Below, in pieces: positions 18,921 through 27,474 of a DNA stretch of 64,000 nt (positions within the stretch are counted from its first letter, which is position 1; each line of letters starts with the position of its first letter). The stretch is from assembly GCA_029953615.1 (NCBI GenBank), contig CP124529.1:1578998-1642997 (forward strand). The letters are read 5' to 3'. The stretch is from Pseudomonas putida (lineage in GTDB: Bacteria > Pseudomonadota > Gammaproteobacteria > Pseudomonadales > Pseudomonadaceae). The notes under the pieces are model-generated. The model saw only the letters and a list, made by a program, of their open reading frames with translations, was not told the DNA's origin and made no database searches. Both the position numbers and the translations under genes were made by a program.

Positions 18921-19400
18921 TCAGTGTTTGAGCAACAGCGCACCCTCGATGGGTACATAACGGGTGGCGGCACGGATCAGCGACAGTGCAGTAAGCCCGG
19001 GCACACCATACACCACTGCCTCGGTGCCATGGCGCTGGATCACCCGCTCCAGCAGCAGGTCGAAATCGCCATCGCCGGAGGCCAGTACCACTTGGTCGAC
19101 GCGGCTGGCGGCATCGATCACATCCAGGGTAATGCCCACGTCCCAGTCACCTTTGGCCGAGCCATCGCTGCGTTGGATGAAGGGCTTGAGCCGCACATCG
19201 AAACCGAGGTTGCGCAAGATCTGCTGGAACTGCTGCTGCTTGCTGTCGCCACGGTCGATGGCATAGGCCACGGCCTCGATGATCTGGCCTTCGCGGCTGA
19301 CATCGGCCCACAGCGCGGCGTAGTTGAAATGGCAACCGTGGGCCTGGCGCACGGTGTAGTAGAGGTTCTGCACATCGGCGAACAGCGCGATCTTTTTCAC
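18921..19400 (-). CDS. NYN (PIN-like) domain protein, LabA/DUF88 type
   Basis: A 159-residue single-domain protein of the NYN nuclease fold. The acidic metal-binding residues are visible: FADVQNLYYTV near the start, DVGITLDVIDAA in the middle, and ASGDGDFDLLLERV. These suggest RNA cleavage with magnesium. I start it at the GTG at 19400, where homology begins; a longer frame reads through REP DNA. It is the first gene of a two-gene operon with the exonuclease. Target unknown. Confidence 0.82.
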   Translation of the reverse strand: MKKIALFADVQNLYYTVRQAHGCHFNYAALWADVSREGQIIEAVAYAIDRGDSKQQQFQQILRNLGFDVRLKPFIQRSDGSAKGDWDVGITLDVIDAASRVDQVVLASGDGDFDLLLERVIQRHGTEAVVYGVPGLTALSLIRAATRYVPIEGALLLKH

Positions 19401-19426
19401 CTGGGCATCTCTTGTCAGGCCGGGAT

Positions 19427-19536
19427 TGCTGGGGGCTGCCCTGCAGCCCTTTCGCGACACAAGGCCACTCCTACAGGGGTTCGCGTACCCTTGTGGGAGC
19501 GGCCTTGCGTCGCGAAAGGGGCGCAAAGCGCCCCCA
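19427..19536. repeat. REP inverted-repeat pair (TCGCGA type)
   Basis: Arms CAGCCCTTTCGCGACACAAG and CTTGCGTCGCGAAAGGGGCG are separated by a short spacer with CCTACAGGGG and CCTTGTGGGAG. It lies between two leftward genes. Confidence 0.83.
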
Positions 19537-19562
19537 AAATTGCCAGCAGTATGCCAGACCTG

Positions 19563-20315
19563 TCAGACGTACGAATCGTCGTCGGAGAAGAACCCGCCAT
19601 CATCGCTGCCATAATCGCTGTCGGCATAACCACCCTGGTCACTGCCCCAACCACCGTTGTCAGCCACCTGCTGCTGCGCCCCCGAGTCGTTCCAGCCACC
19701 GCTGTCACTGGCCGGCGCCGGCTCTTCCTTGATCACTTCGACCACCTCCTCCGGCTGCGAGTTGTGGTTGAACAGGCTGCTGATGCCCTGCGCCAGCAAC
19801 ACACCACCCGCCACACCGGCCGCGGTCTGCATCGCACCACCGAGGAAGCTGCTGGCACCACTGCGTGCCGGCGCGGCGCCAAAGCCAGGCTGCTGCGCTT
19901 GTGGCTGGGAAAAGCCCGGCGCCGACGGCTCACGCCAACCACCACCGGTTGCCACCGGGGCGGCAGCGGGACGCTGCGGTTGCACGGCCGGGGCAGCACT
20001 GCGCCCCGAACCAAAGATGCTGGACAGGAAACCACCACCGCCGTTGTTCGGCGCACTGCCGACACGGGCGGCCTCGGCCTGGGCGCGGGCCTGCTTCAGT
20101 TCGGCTTCCAGCTGCTTGTTCTGCTCGTCGAGGCGCTTGATGGCCGCCTCCTGTACCAGAATCGCCTGGGCCATGTAATAAGGCGCCGCCGGCTGCTGAC
20201 GCACGTGTTCCTCGATGCATGCCTGGGCCTGCGCATCACGCGGCTGGCTCGGGTCCTCGGCTTGCTTGAGGCGGCCGAACAGGCCATCGATCAGGGTTTG
20301 TTCTTCAGTATTCAT
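19563..20315 (-). CDS. DUF2076 family protein
   Basis: A 250-residue protein. Residues 1-85 are the conserved helical part (MNTEEQTLIDGLFGRLKQAE, then YYMAQAILVQEAAIKRLDEQ, a coiled-coil-like stretch). The middle is low-complexity Gly/Pro/Gln/Ala. A GGAMQTAAGVAGGVLLAQGI segment could cross or touch a membrane. The tail is strongly acidic and aromatic (SDYGSDDGGFFSDDDSYV). Function unknown; sometimes annotated as a periplasmic ligand-binding sensor, but no signal peptide is visible. ATG 20315 is where family homology starts. Confidence 0.82.
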   Translation of the reverse strand: MNTEEQTLIDGLFGRLKQAEDPSQPRDAQAQACIEEHVRQQPAAPYYMAQAILVQEAAIKRLDEQNKQLEAELKQARAQAEAARVGSAPNNGGGGFLSSIFGSGRSAAPAVQPQRPAAAPVATGGGWREPSAPGFSQPQAQQPGFGAAPARSGASSFLGGAMQTAAGVAGGVLLAQGISSLFNHNSQPEEVVEVIKEEPAPASDSGGWNDSGAQQQVADNGGWGSDQGGYADSDYGSDDGGFFSDDDSYV

Positions 20316-20482
20316 GGGGCGACCTCGTGGGGTAGCGGGACAACGGACAGCGTCAAAGATGGGGCGTACAGACGTGGGATTCAATCACCGGCGGCGTGAA
20401 ACTTTTTTCAGCAAATGACAGCCTCAAGCTTGCTTTGGGCTAAAGTTAGGCCCCTGTTTTTACTGCCATGCGATCTTGACTG

Positions 20483-21139
20483 ATGAATCCGCTGAGCGTC
20501 CTGCGCGACTCCTTGTACTTCTTCCGCCGCCACCTGCCGAACATCCTCCAGCTGTGCCTGCCGCTGGTGGTGCTGGAGGCCTTGCTCACCCAGCTGCTGT
20601 ACCGGCAGATGGGTGACCAGGCATCGCCGGCCTACGGCATGCTGGTCAGCCTGCTGTTCTACCCGCTGTACAGCGCTGCGCTGATCCTGTACCTCGACAC
20701 CCGCAGCAACGGCCAGGAAATCGCCAAGCGCGACCTGTTCGCCCGTGCCGTGCAGCTGTGGCCGCAACTGGCCCTGCTGATCCTGATCAGCTCGCTGCTG
20801 ATCATGGCGGGCCTTGCGCTGTTCATCTTCCCGGGCGTATGGATCATGATCAACCTGGTGTTCGCCGAGTACCTGCTGGTACTGCGCGGCCGGCCGGTGG
20901 TGCAGGCGATGCGTGACAGCGCCAGCATGACCACCGGGCACTTCATGCGCATCATGATCTGCGTGGTCGGCGTGCTGGCACCGATCTGGCTGATCGACGG
21001 GCTGCTGCTGATGGCCTTCCCCGAGCCATCGCCAGGCATGGAGCTGGCCATGGACAGCCTCAGCGGCTTCCTGCAACTGTTCAGCACCGTGGTGCTGTAT
21101 CGCCTGTTCATGTTGCTTGAGGGTGAAGCGGGCGCTTGA
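20483..21139 (+). CDS. YciC-family inner-membrane protein
   Basis: A 218-residue protein with about five to six hydrophobic helices, including LALLILISSLLIMAGLALFI and MIMINLVFAEYLLVL-like segments. The N-terminal pattern SVLRDSLYFFRRHLP and the conserved LRGRPVVQAMRDSASMT fit the YciC/UPF0259 group. Function is not established. It is the first of three rightward genes; the 76-bp gap to the next gene contains that gene's own ribosome-binding site. Confidence 0.75.
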   Translation: MNPLSVLRDSLYFFRRHLPNILQLCLPLVVLEALLTQLLYRQMGDQASPAYGMLVSLLFYPLYSAALILYLDTRSNGQEIAKRDLFARAVQLWPQLALLILISSLLIMAGLALFIFPGVWIMINLVFAEYLLVLRGRPVVQAMRDSASMTTGHFMRIMICVVGVLAPIWLIDGLLLMAFPEPSPGMELAMDSLSGFLQLFSTVVLYRLFMLLEGEAGA

Positions 21140-21215
21140 GGAAAGGTTACGGCCTGCTGGCAGCAGCGGCCGGCCGATACAGTGGCAACTCCTTTGATCA
21201 TTCAGGAGCTGCACC

Positions 21216-21668
21216 ATGGATCCCGCCATCCAGGCCACCTACGGCAAAGCGTTTTGCGGCCGGTTGTACCAACGCGCGGCGGGGGCCAACACCCCGCTGC
21301 GCATCAGCAATGAAAGGCAGCAAGTCGATGACTGGGTCAGGGTCGGTGGCGTCCAGGACTCACCGCTGTTGGAGTTCCACTTCCAGTCCACCCGCAATGA
21401 CTGCCTGCTGTATTCGATCTGGATCATCCAGGGCCGTGACGGCAAGCAACTCGGTATCAGCAGCAATGGCTACCTGGGCTTCTACAGCTCGGCGGCGGTC
21501 AAGGCACCGTGGCAGCTGCAACCGCTCGAACTGACCGGCGAAGGCCTGCTGTGCAACCTGCTTGACGACAAGGGCCGCCGGGCATCGGAACTTGCCAGCG
21601 AGGACAGGATACTGAACGTAGCCAAAGGCGAACCTTGCACCTTCCTGCTCAAACTTGCAGGCAAATGA
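21216..21668 (+). CDS. Unknown protein, first of a tandem paralog pair
   Basis: A 150-residue soluble protein with no signal peptide or membrane helix. I do not recognise the family. It is clearly related to the next gene: both begin MDPxI, contain PLRxS near residue 30, a FxFHF stretch near 55, the motif LGISxNGYLGFY near residues 78-90, and a LxLTxxGLLCxLxD segment. Alternating hydrophobic residues suggest an all-beta fold. ATG 21216 follows AGGAG. The second copy starts 17 bp after its stop. Confidence 0.7.
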   Translation: MDPAIQATYGKAFCGRLYQRAAGANTPLRISNERQQVDDWVRVGGVQDSPLLEFHFQSTRNDCLLYSIWIIQGRDGKQLGISSNGYLGFYSSAAVKAPWQLQPLELTGEGLLCNLLDDKGRRASELASEDRILNVAKGEPCTFLLKLAGK

Positions 21669-21685
21669 AGCCGGGAGGACGACGC

Positions 21686-22183
21686 ATGGACCCACAAATC
21701 AGCACCCTGTACGCCAACTCGTTCCGCGGCCAGCTCTACCTGCGGTCAAGCACCGGCAATATTCCGCTACGCCTGAGCCGCAGCAGCGACAAGTGGAACT
21801 GGGGCTTTACCCCACAGGACGACTGGCTGCAGGCAGGTGGCGACAGCGACTCGCCGGTCTTCGACTTTCACTTTGATTCGCAAACCGACAACCGCCTGCA
21901 TTACCACATCAGCCTGCGCAGCCAGCCGCTCGGCAAGAAACTGGGTATCAGCCGCAACGGCTACCTCGGTTTCTACCGCCACGCCGAAGTCATCGAGTAC
22001 TGGAAGATCGAACCGCTGCAGCTGACTGACCAAGGCCTGCTGTGCTACCTGCGCGACCACCTGGGCCAAAGGGTCGGCATCCTCAAGGACACCCCGCACT
22101 TCAGCGGCCACTGGATAGCCCTGCTCAATGTCGAGCAAGGCAAAGTGTTCCCCTTCCTGCTTAGCCCGATCACACCAATCTGA
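21686..22183 (+). CDS. Unknown protein, second of a tandem paralog pair
   Basis: A 165-residue soluble protein, paralogous to the preceding gene. It shares the LGISRNGYLGFYRHAEV core and LQLTDQGLLCYLRDHLG, but has an insert rich in Trp near residue 35 (DKWNWGF) and a longer C-terminus. GGGAGGA lies 6 nt before ATG 21686, a very strong ribosome-binding site, so this copy may be the better translated. Likely co-transcribed with the first. Function unknown; a beta-sheet carbohydrate- or protein-binding module is only a guess. Confidence 0.7.
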   Translation: MDPQISTLYANSFRGQLYLRSSTGNIPLRLSRSSDKWNWGFTPQDDWLQAGGDSDSPVFDFHFDSQTDNRLHYHISLRSQPLGKKLGISRNGYLGFYRHAEVIEYWKIEPLQLTDQGLLCYLRDHLGQRVGILKDTPHFSGHWIALLNVEQGKVFPFLLSPITPI

Positions 22184-22210
22184 GCCCCTTCTGCAAGCGG
22201 GCACCCAGCC

Positions 22211-24739
22211 TCAACTGCCGCGCGGCTTGGCCCGCGCGGTTGCTTCGGCCACCAACGGGTCATCCGGCCAGTAATGCTTCGGGTAGCGCCCTTTCAAGTC
22301 CTTCTTCACCTCGGCATAGGTCGTACGCCAGAAGTTGGCCAGGTCCTGTGTCACCTGCACCGGGCGGCGTGCCGGGGACAGCAGGTGCAGCTTGACCTGC
22401 TGGCGGCCGTTGGCGATGCGTGGGGTATCGGCCAGGCCGAACAGCTCTTGCAAACGCACAGCGAGAATCGGCGGGTTTTCGCTGTAGTCCAGGCGGATGT
22501 TCGAGCCGGACGGCACCGCCAAATGCGCGGGGGCCTGTTCTTCCAGGCGCTGCGGCAGCGGCCAGGGCAACAGGTTGCGCAGCATCGACGACAGGTCCAG
22601 CGCGGCGAAATGGCTGAGGCGCGACACCTTGCCCAGGTAGGGCTGCAACCAGTCTTCCAGGCTGGCGAGCAAGGCCTCGTCAGCCAGGTCGGGCCATTCG
22701 CTGTGACCGTCCTTGGCCAAGTCCAGCTGACGCAGCAAGGCCACGCGCGCCTGCCATTGCCGCAGCTCGGGGGTCCAGGTCAGCAGGTTCAGGCCTTTGC
22801 GTCGAACCAGGCCAAGCAGCGCGCGAGCCCGCGCTTCGTCATCCAGGCCGGGCAGCGGTTCGCGGCTGAGCACCAGCTCGCCGACCTTGACCTGGCGTTC
22901 GGCGCGCAACACCTGCTCGCGCTCGTCCCAATCGAGGATATCGACCCGCTCGACCTGTTCGGCCAGCACGCCCTCGAGCAGCGCCGGATCGAACTCGGCG
23001 GCCAGATAGATGCGCTCTTCGCGCTGGCCCTGGCGACTACCCAGGTCGGCAATCACCAGCCACGGGCACTTCATCAGCGCATCGGCTTCGGCAAACAGCG
23101 CCGCACGGCCGTTGGCCAGCCGATATTCCGCACCACCCTCGCGGCGCTGCTGGGCGACGCGGTCGGGGTAGGCCAGCGCCAGCAGTGCACCCAGCCAGCG
23201 TGGGTGATCCGGGTCGGCAACCGGTGCACCGGCCTTGCCACGCAGCAGGCCGCGGTACTGGCGAGACAGTTGCCGGGCACGTTGCACACCACCCTGGCCG
23301 CCCCGCGTAGCCTTACTCTCGCCGCTGACCAGCGCCAGCCGGCTGTGCAGGTCGGCACCGCCGCCGCGCTGGATATCCCGCTCGCCCAGCAGTGCCGCCA
23401 CATCGCAGGCCATCTGTGCCAGGCCCAGGTCCTGCCCGCGCAGCAGCAGATGCGCGATACGTGGATGGGCCGGCAGTTCGGCCATGGCCTGGCCGTGTTC
23501 GCTAAGGTTGTCACGGCTGCCAGGCTTGAAGGCACCGAGCCGCGCCAACAGGTCCTGGGCCTGGGCGAAAGCGGCAGTGGGCGGCTGGTCAAGCCAGCGC
23601 AACTGCTCGGGCGCAACGCCCCAGCGTGCCAGTTGCAGGGCCAGGCCGGCCAGGTCGGCCTGCAGGATTTCGGCGCTGCCGTGGGCGGCCAGCTGGTCAT
23701 GCTGGGCTTCGGACCATAAGCGGTAGCACACGCCGGGCTCCAGGCGGCCGGCACGGCCGGCGCGCTGGGTAGCACTGGCGCGGGAAATGCGCTGGGTATC
23801 CAGGCGGGTCATGCCGCTGCCGGGGTCGAAGCGCGGTACCCGGGCCAGGCCGGCGTCGATCACCACCCGCACGCCGTCGATGGTCAGGCTGGTCTCGGCG
23901 ATGTTGGTGGCCAGCACCACCTTGCGCAGGCCCTTGGGCGCCGGGTCGATGGCTGCACGCTGTGCATTGAGGTCGAGTTCGCCATGTAACGGACACAGCA
24001 GGATTTCGGGCCGCTCACCCAACGCTTCCTGCAGGCTGTGGTGCACCCGGCGGATCTCGGCCTGGCCCGGCAGGAACACCAGCACACTGCCGGCCTGGTC
24101 GGCCAGCGCCTGCAACACGCTGTCCACCACCCGTGGCTCGATGAACTCACCCGGCTGGAAAGGCCGCCCCCAGCGGATGTCGACGGGGTGCATGCGGCCT
24201 TCGCTGCTGACTACCGGAGCATCGTCCAGCAACCGCGACAGGCGCTCGCCCTCCAGGGTCGCGGACATCAGCAGAATCTTCAGTGGCGGGTCATCACGCA
24301 GCAATTCGCGGCCATTCAGGCTCAAGGCCAAGGCCAGATCGGCGTCGAGGCTGCGCTCATGGAATTCGTCGAAGATCAGCAAGCCCACCCCCTCCAGCGC
24401 CGGGTCGGCCTGCAGGCGGCGGGTGAGGATACCCTCTGTCACCACCTCGATGCGGGTTTTCGGCCCGACCTTGCTGTCCAGGCGAATGCGGTAGCCCACC
24501 GTTTCGCCAACCTGCTCGCCCAGCTCGCTGGCCAGCCGTTCTGCCGCCGCCCGCGCCGCAAGGCGCCGGGGCTCGAGCATGAGAATGCGCTGCCCGGCCA
24601 GCCATGGCTCGTTGAGCAGCGCCAGCGGTACGCGCGTGGTCTTGCCGGCACCGGGAGGGGCTTCGAGCACCGCTTCGTCACGGTTTTCCAGCGCCTGGCG
24701 CAAGGCAGGCAAGACAGCATCGATCGGTAATGAAATCAT
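22211..24739 (-). CDS. hrpB: ATP-dependent RNA helicase HrpB (DEAH/DExH type)
   Basis: A full-length 842-residue DExH helicase. Motif I is LEAPPGAGKTTRVPLALL (about 24-41), Ia LEPRRLAARAAAERLA, II IFDEFHERSLD, III LMSATL, V VVLATNIAETSLTI, VI SRASATQRAGRAGRLEPG. The HA2 and the C-terminal HrpB-specific region (LPQRLEEQAPAHLAVPSGS) follow. Related proteins act in mRNA processing in some bacteria; the role in Pseudomonas is not clear. It is a single gene, convergent with the paralog pair (27-bp gap) and divergent from the lipoprotein gene. Confidence 0.92.
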   Translation of the reverse strand: MISLPIDAVLPALRQALENRDEAVLEAPPGAGKTTRVPLALLNEPWLAGQRILMLEPRRLAARAAAERLASELGEQVGETVGYRIRLDSKVGPKTRIEVVTEGILTRRLQADPALEGVGLLIFDEFHERSLDADLALALSLNGRELLRDDPPLKILLMSATLEGERLSRLLDDAPVVSSEGRMHPVDIRWGRPFQPGEFIEPRVVDSVLQALADQAGSVLVFLPGQAEIRRVHHSLQEALGERPEILLCPLHGELDLNAQRAAIDPAPKGLRKVVLATNIAETSLTIDGVRVVIDAGLARVPRFDPGSGMTRLDTQRISRASATQRAGRAGRLEPGVCYRLWSEAQHDQLAAHGSAEILQADLAGLALQLARWGVAPEQLRWLDQPPTAAFAQAQDLLARLGAFKPGSRDNLSEHGQAMAELPAHPRIAHLLLRGQDLGLAQMACDVAALLGERDIQRGGGADLHSRLALVSGESKATRGGQGGVQRARQLSRQYRGLLRGKAGAPVADPDHPRWLGALLALAYPDRVAQQRREGGAEYRLANGRAALFAEADALMKCPWLVIADLGSRQGQREERIYLAAEFDPALLEGVLAEQVERVDILDWDEREQVLRAERQVKVGELVLSREPLPGLDDEARARALLGLVRRKGLNLLTWTPELRQWQARVALLRQLDLAKDGHSEWPDLADEALLASLEDWLQPYLGKVSRLSHFAALDLSSMLRNLLPWPLPQRLEEQAPAHLAVPSGSNIRLDYSENPPILAVRLQELFGLADTPRIANGRQQVKLHLLSPARRPVQVTQDLANFWRTTYAEVKKDLKGRYPKHYWPDDPLVAEATARAKPRGS

Positions 24740-24854
24740 GGTGGTCCTCGAACAGTCCCGCGAGTATAACGGCGAACCCAGCCTGCTCTATCATGGTCTT
24801 AGCTTCAGGTGCAGGCGCTTCGCTTGCCCTGCTGAATACCTTTCGGAGATTTAC

Positions 24855-25274
24855 ATGCGCATCCCAACCCGCGTCATCGGTGGCGCCCTCATCGTCACCT
24901 TGCTGACCCAACTGACCGCCTGCGGCACCATTCTCTACCCGGAGCGTCGCGGCCAGATCGGCGGCAAGATCGACCCTGTGGTTGCCGCAATGGATGCCAT
25001 CGGCATCCTGTTCTACGTGATCCCGGGGCTGATCGCCTTCGGTATCGACTTCGCCACCGGCGCCATCTATTACTCAGGCGGGCGGTCCGCCCAGGTCGAC
25101 CCGGTAAAACTGCGCGAAGCCGTCAGCCCAGATGGCAAGGTCGACAACACCAAGTTGCAGGCCATTCTGGAGAGCGAGCTGGGCCAACGTCTGCCGCTGA
25201 ACGACCCGCGGCTGATCCAGCAGCGCGGCAGCATCGAGCAGTTGGCCAGCCTGGGCCTGGTGCCGGCAGCCTGA
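24855..25274 (+). CDS. Small putative lipoprotein (YceK/YidQ-like)
   Basis: A 139-residue protein with a lipoprotein signal: basic start, hydrophobic core, and lipobox LTAC with Cys23. After it come GTILYPERRGQIGG and a strongly hydrophobic segment IGILFYVIPGLIAFGIDFAT (about 48-67), so it may also sit in the membrane. GGAG lies 7 nt before ATG 24855. It is followed 22 bp later by fieF. Function unknown. Confidence 0.75.
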   Translation: MRIPTRVIGGALIVTLLTQLTACGTILYPERRGQIGGKIDPVVAAMDAIGILFYVIPGLIAFGIDFATGAIYYSGGRSAQVDPVKLREAVSPDGKVDNTKLQAILESELGQRLPLNDPRLIQQRGSIEQLASLGLVPAA

Positions 25275-25296
25275 ACCACAAGGATTCTGACCACGG

Positions 25297-26169
25297 ATGA
25301 CGACCACCCCGGCTGAACACCAGCGCCTGCTACGCCTGGCCACCCGCGCATCACTGGCGGTAGCCAGCATCCTGGTCCTGAGCAAGGCGCTGGCCTGGTG
25401 GCTGAGCGGCTCGGTGAGCCTGCTGGCAGGGCTGACCGATTCGGCACTGGATGCCGTTGCCTCGTTCCTCAACCTGCTCGCCGTGCACTATGCCTTGCGC
25501 CCGGCTGATGACGACCACCGTTTCGGTCATGGCAAGGCCGAAGCCCTGGCCGGCATGGCGCAGGCGCTGTTCATCGGGGTCAGTGCAGTGCTGATTTGTG
25601 TACAGGCAGTGGAGCGCCTGCATACCCCGCAACCGCTCGGCGATACTGCCGTCGGTATTGGGGTAATGCTGCTGTCGCTGGTGCTGACACTTGCCCTGCT
25701 GGCACTGCAACGCAAGGTCATCCGCCTGACCGGCTCCACGGCGGTGCGGGCCGACTCCCTGCACTACCGCTCGGACCTGCTGCTCAACGGCAGCATCCTG
25801 CTGGCCCTGCTGCTGGCACGCTTTGGCTGGCCGCAGCTGGATGCGCTGTTCGGCCTGGGTATCGCCGTCTACATCCTCTGGAGCGCGCTGCAGATCGCCC
25901 GGGAGAGTACGGCCATCCTGATGGACCAGGAACTGCCCGGCGAGGTAGGCGAAGACATGGCTGCGCTGGTGCTGGCCATCCCCGGGGTTGAAGGCGTGCA
26001 CGACCTTCGTACCCGGGTCTCGGGTAACCAGTGGTTCGTCCAGCTGCATCTGGATATGCCGGGGCAGCTACCGCTGCATGAAGCGCACGCCTTGTGCGTG
26101 GAGGCCTCGAGGGTGATCCGCCAGCGTTATCCACAGGCGGATGTGATGGTGCATGCGGATCCGGTGTGA
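25297..26169 (+). CDS. fieF: Cation diffusion facilitator, FieF-like Fe/Zn exporter
   Basis: A 290-residue CDF transporter that exports divalent metals (Fe, Zn) in exchange for protons. Six helices are followed by a cytoplasmic domain. The transport-site residues are present: Asp pair in LTDSALDAVASF and His-Asp in LHYRSDLLLN. The intersubunit FGHGKAE motif and the C-terminal VEGVHDLRTRVSGNQWFVQ match E. coli FieF closely. Likely co-transcribed with the lipoprotein upstream. A perfect DnaA box at 26127-26135 lies near the 3' end. Confidence 0.9.
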   Translation: MTTTPAEHQRLLRLATRASLAVASILVLSKALAWWLSGSVSLLAGLTDSALDAVASFLNLLAVHYALRPADDDHRFGHGKAEALAGMAQALFIGVSAVLICVQAVERLHTPQPLGDTAVGIGVMLLSLVLTLALLALQRKVIRLTGSTAVRADSLHYRSDLLLNGSILLALLLARFGWPQLDALFGLGIAVYILWSALQIARESTAILMDQELPGEVGEDMAALVLAIPGVEGVHDLRTRVSGNQWFVQLHLDMPGQLPLHEAHALCVEASRVIRQRYPQADVMVHADPV

Positions 26170-26176
26170 ACCTGCA

Positions 26177-26272
26177 AGGGCGCTATCGCCGGCAAGCCAG
26201 CTCCCACAGGAACCGCACCGGCCTGAAGGCATGCGCAATACCTGTGGGAGCTGGCTTGCCGGCGATAGGGCC
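26177..26272. repeat. REP inverted-repeat pair (GCCGGCGAT type)
   Basis: Arms CGCTATCGCCGGCAAGCCAG and TGGCTTGCCGGCGATAGGGC represent the third REP type (CTGGCTTGCCGGCGATAG). It is the only symmetric copy of that type in the window and fills the gap between convergent genes. Confidence 0.85.
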
Positions 26273-26293
26273 AGAACAGGCAGCACATCTGGC

Positions 26294-27079
26294 TCAGTTG
26301 ATGCTGTAACCCCGGCCGCTGAAACAGGCACCCAGCGCCCGTCGGTAGCTGTCCGCCACATTGGCCGGCGGCGCGTACGTCGCCGTTGCCGGGTCGAACC
26401 CTGACTGGCCCACCGCCCAGCGATGGCACTGGTAACGATCCTGGTCCTGCTGCTCCTGCCCTTGCCCATACATCGGGTAGGCCACCACGTCATACCCACC
26501 GCCTACGGGTGCCGGCACGGCCACTGGTGGGTTGACCACCACGTACTCGCGGCTGTCGGCCAGGTACTGGTAATAGGTATCGGCCACCAGGAAGAACAGC
26601 GCCCCGCCCAGCCAGACTTCCCGCGCATAGGGCGGCAAGTAGTCGACCCGCACGCCATGGGGCGGGGTCACCACGACATAACGGCCACCATGGGGGCGAT
26701 ACCAGTAACCACTGGAGTAGAAGTAGTCGTCGCCACGGTAGGGCACTTTCCAGTAGCGGTCCGGGAAATGATCGATGGTGTGCCCCGGGCGATACTGCGG
26801 CCCAGGCCCCCAGCCATCGCCATGACCATCCGGACGCCCTTGCCAGTCACCGCCAGGCCGTTGCCCCTGGCCACCGGCTTCCCAGTGGCGATTCTCACCA
26901 TGACGGCGGGGAATGTCCTGGTAGTAACCCTGGCGTGGCGGCTGGGTCTGCTGTACTTCGTCACGCGAGTTGAGCGAACGCCCCGGCGCGCCCTCACCCT
27001 GCCCTTCGGCCATGGTCCCGAGGCTGATGCTCAACCCCAGCACACCAACACCTGCCAACTGCCAGATGCGCGACTTCAT
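26294..27079 (-). CDS. DUF6515-like exported Gly/Pro/Tyr-rich protein
   Basis: A 261-residue protein with an N-terminal signal peptide (MKSRIWQLAGVGVLGLSISL, cleavage probably after MAEG or a nearby Ala). A Gly/Gln/Arg-rich linker (residues 25-95) is followed by a Tyr-rich conserved part with WKVPYRGDDYFYSSGYWYRP, VVVTPPHGVRVDYLPP and the terminal CHRWAVGQSGFDP and YRRALGACFSGRGYS. I take ATG 27079, where the signal starts. Function unknown; envelope location is inferred. Its upstream region holds a terminator, see the ncRNA entry. Confidence 0.78.
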   Translation of the reverse strand: MKSRIWQLAGVGVLGLSISLGTMAEGQGEGAPGRSLNSRDEVQQTQPPRQGYYQDIPRRHGENRHWEAGGQGQRPGGDWQGRPDGHGDGWGPGPQYRPGHTIDHFPDRYWKVPYRGDDYFYSSGYWYRPHGGRYVVVTPPHGVRVDYLPPYAREVWLGGALFFLVADTYYQYLADSREYVVVNPPVAVPAPVGGGYDVVAYPMYGQGQEQQDQDRYQCHRWAVGQSGFDPATATYAPPANVADSYRRALGACFSGRGYSIN

Positions 27080-27159
27080 GTTGTTCCTCTCGGTAGAAAA
27101 TACGGCAACCAGCGCCAGTCTACCGCGCCCGTCGCGCAGGCCAATTAAAAATCCGGACA

Positions 27160-27252
27160 TGAAAAAAGGGAGGCCGCAGGGCCTCCCTTCAGGAATTGTC
27201 GTCCGTGCTCGGCACTTGTGGCGCCGGCTCACCTCACACCGTCTTCTGGAAA
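27160..27252 (-). ncRNA. Candidate small RNA or leader ending at an orphan terminator
   Basis: On the minus strand, GGGAGGC (27181-27187), the loop CCTGCG and GCCTCCC (27168-27174) are followed by TTTTTT, a textbook intrinsic terminator. No gene on this strand lies within the 280 bp to its right. A CTACACA hexamer-like -10 (about 27256-27262), similar to stress-sigma -10 boxes, lies about 90 nt upstream. The transcript would end 80 nt before the DUF6515 start, so it could instead be an attenuated leader of that gene. Ends are estimates. Confidence 0.4.
27162..27190 (-). terminator. Intrinsic terminator facing left
   Basis: A 7-bp GC-rich stem with a six-base loop followed by six Ts on the minus strand. 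The rest of the 395-bp gap (27080-27474) contains a perfect DnaA box at 27349-27357 and the promoter of the AsnC-type gene, but no coding region that I can support. Confidence 0.75.
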
Positions 27253-27474
27253 GTGTGTAGCCCGGGGGCCTGCAGATCCTGTTGGATGGCTGGCCGCGAC
27301 CGCCCGCCTAGGGCGCGTCGCCGTGGACTGATGTCCGGGCAGTGATTCTGTGGATAAAGATACCGAAGCAGTTGCAGCAGAGGATTGCGAAGATTGCTCA
27401 GACAAATAGCACTTGCGCAATTTTTCACCCTGGATTGATAATTCACCGCAATCGGAACAGAAAAGGCATCCACC

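Noticed and set aside
22274..23719. Long plus-strand frame opposite hrpB
   Set aside because: Antisense shadow of a full-length helicase; low-complexity Gln/Arg/Gly composition and no recognisable domain.
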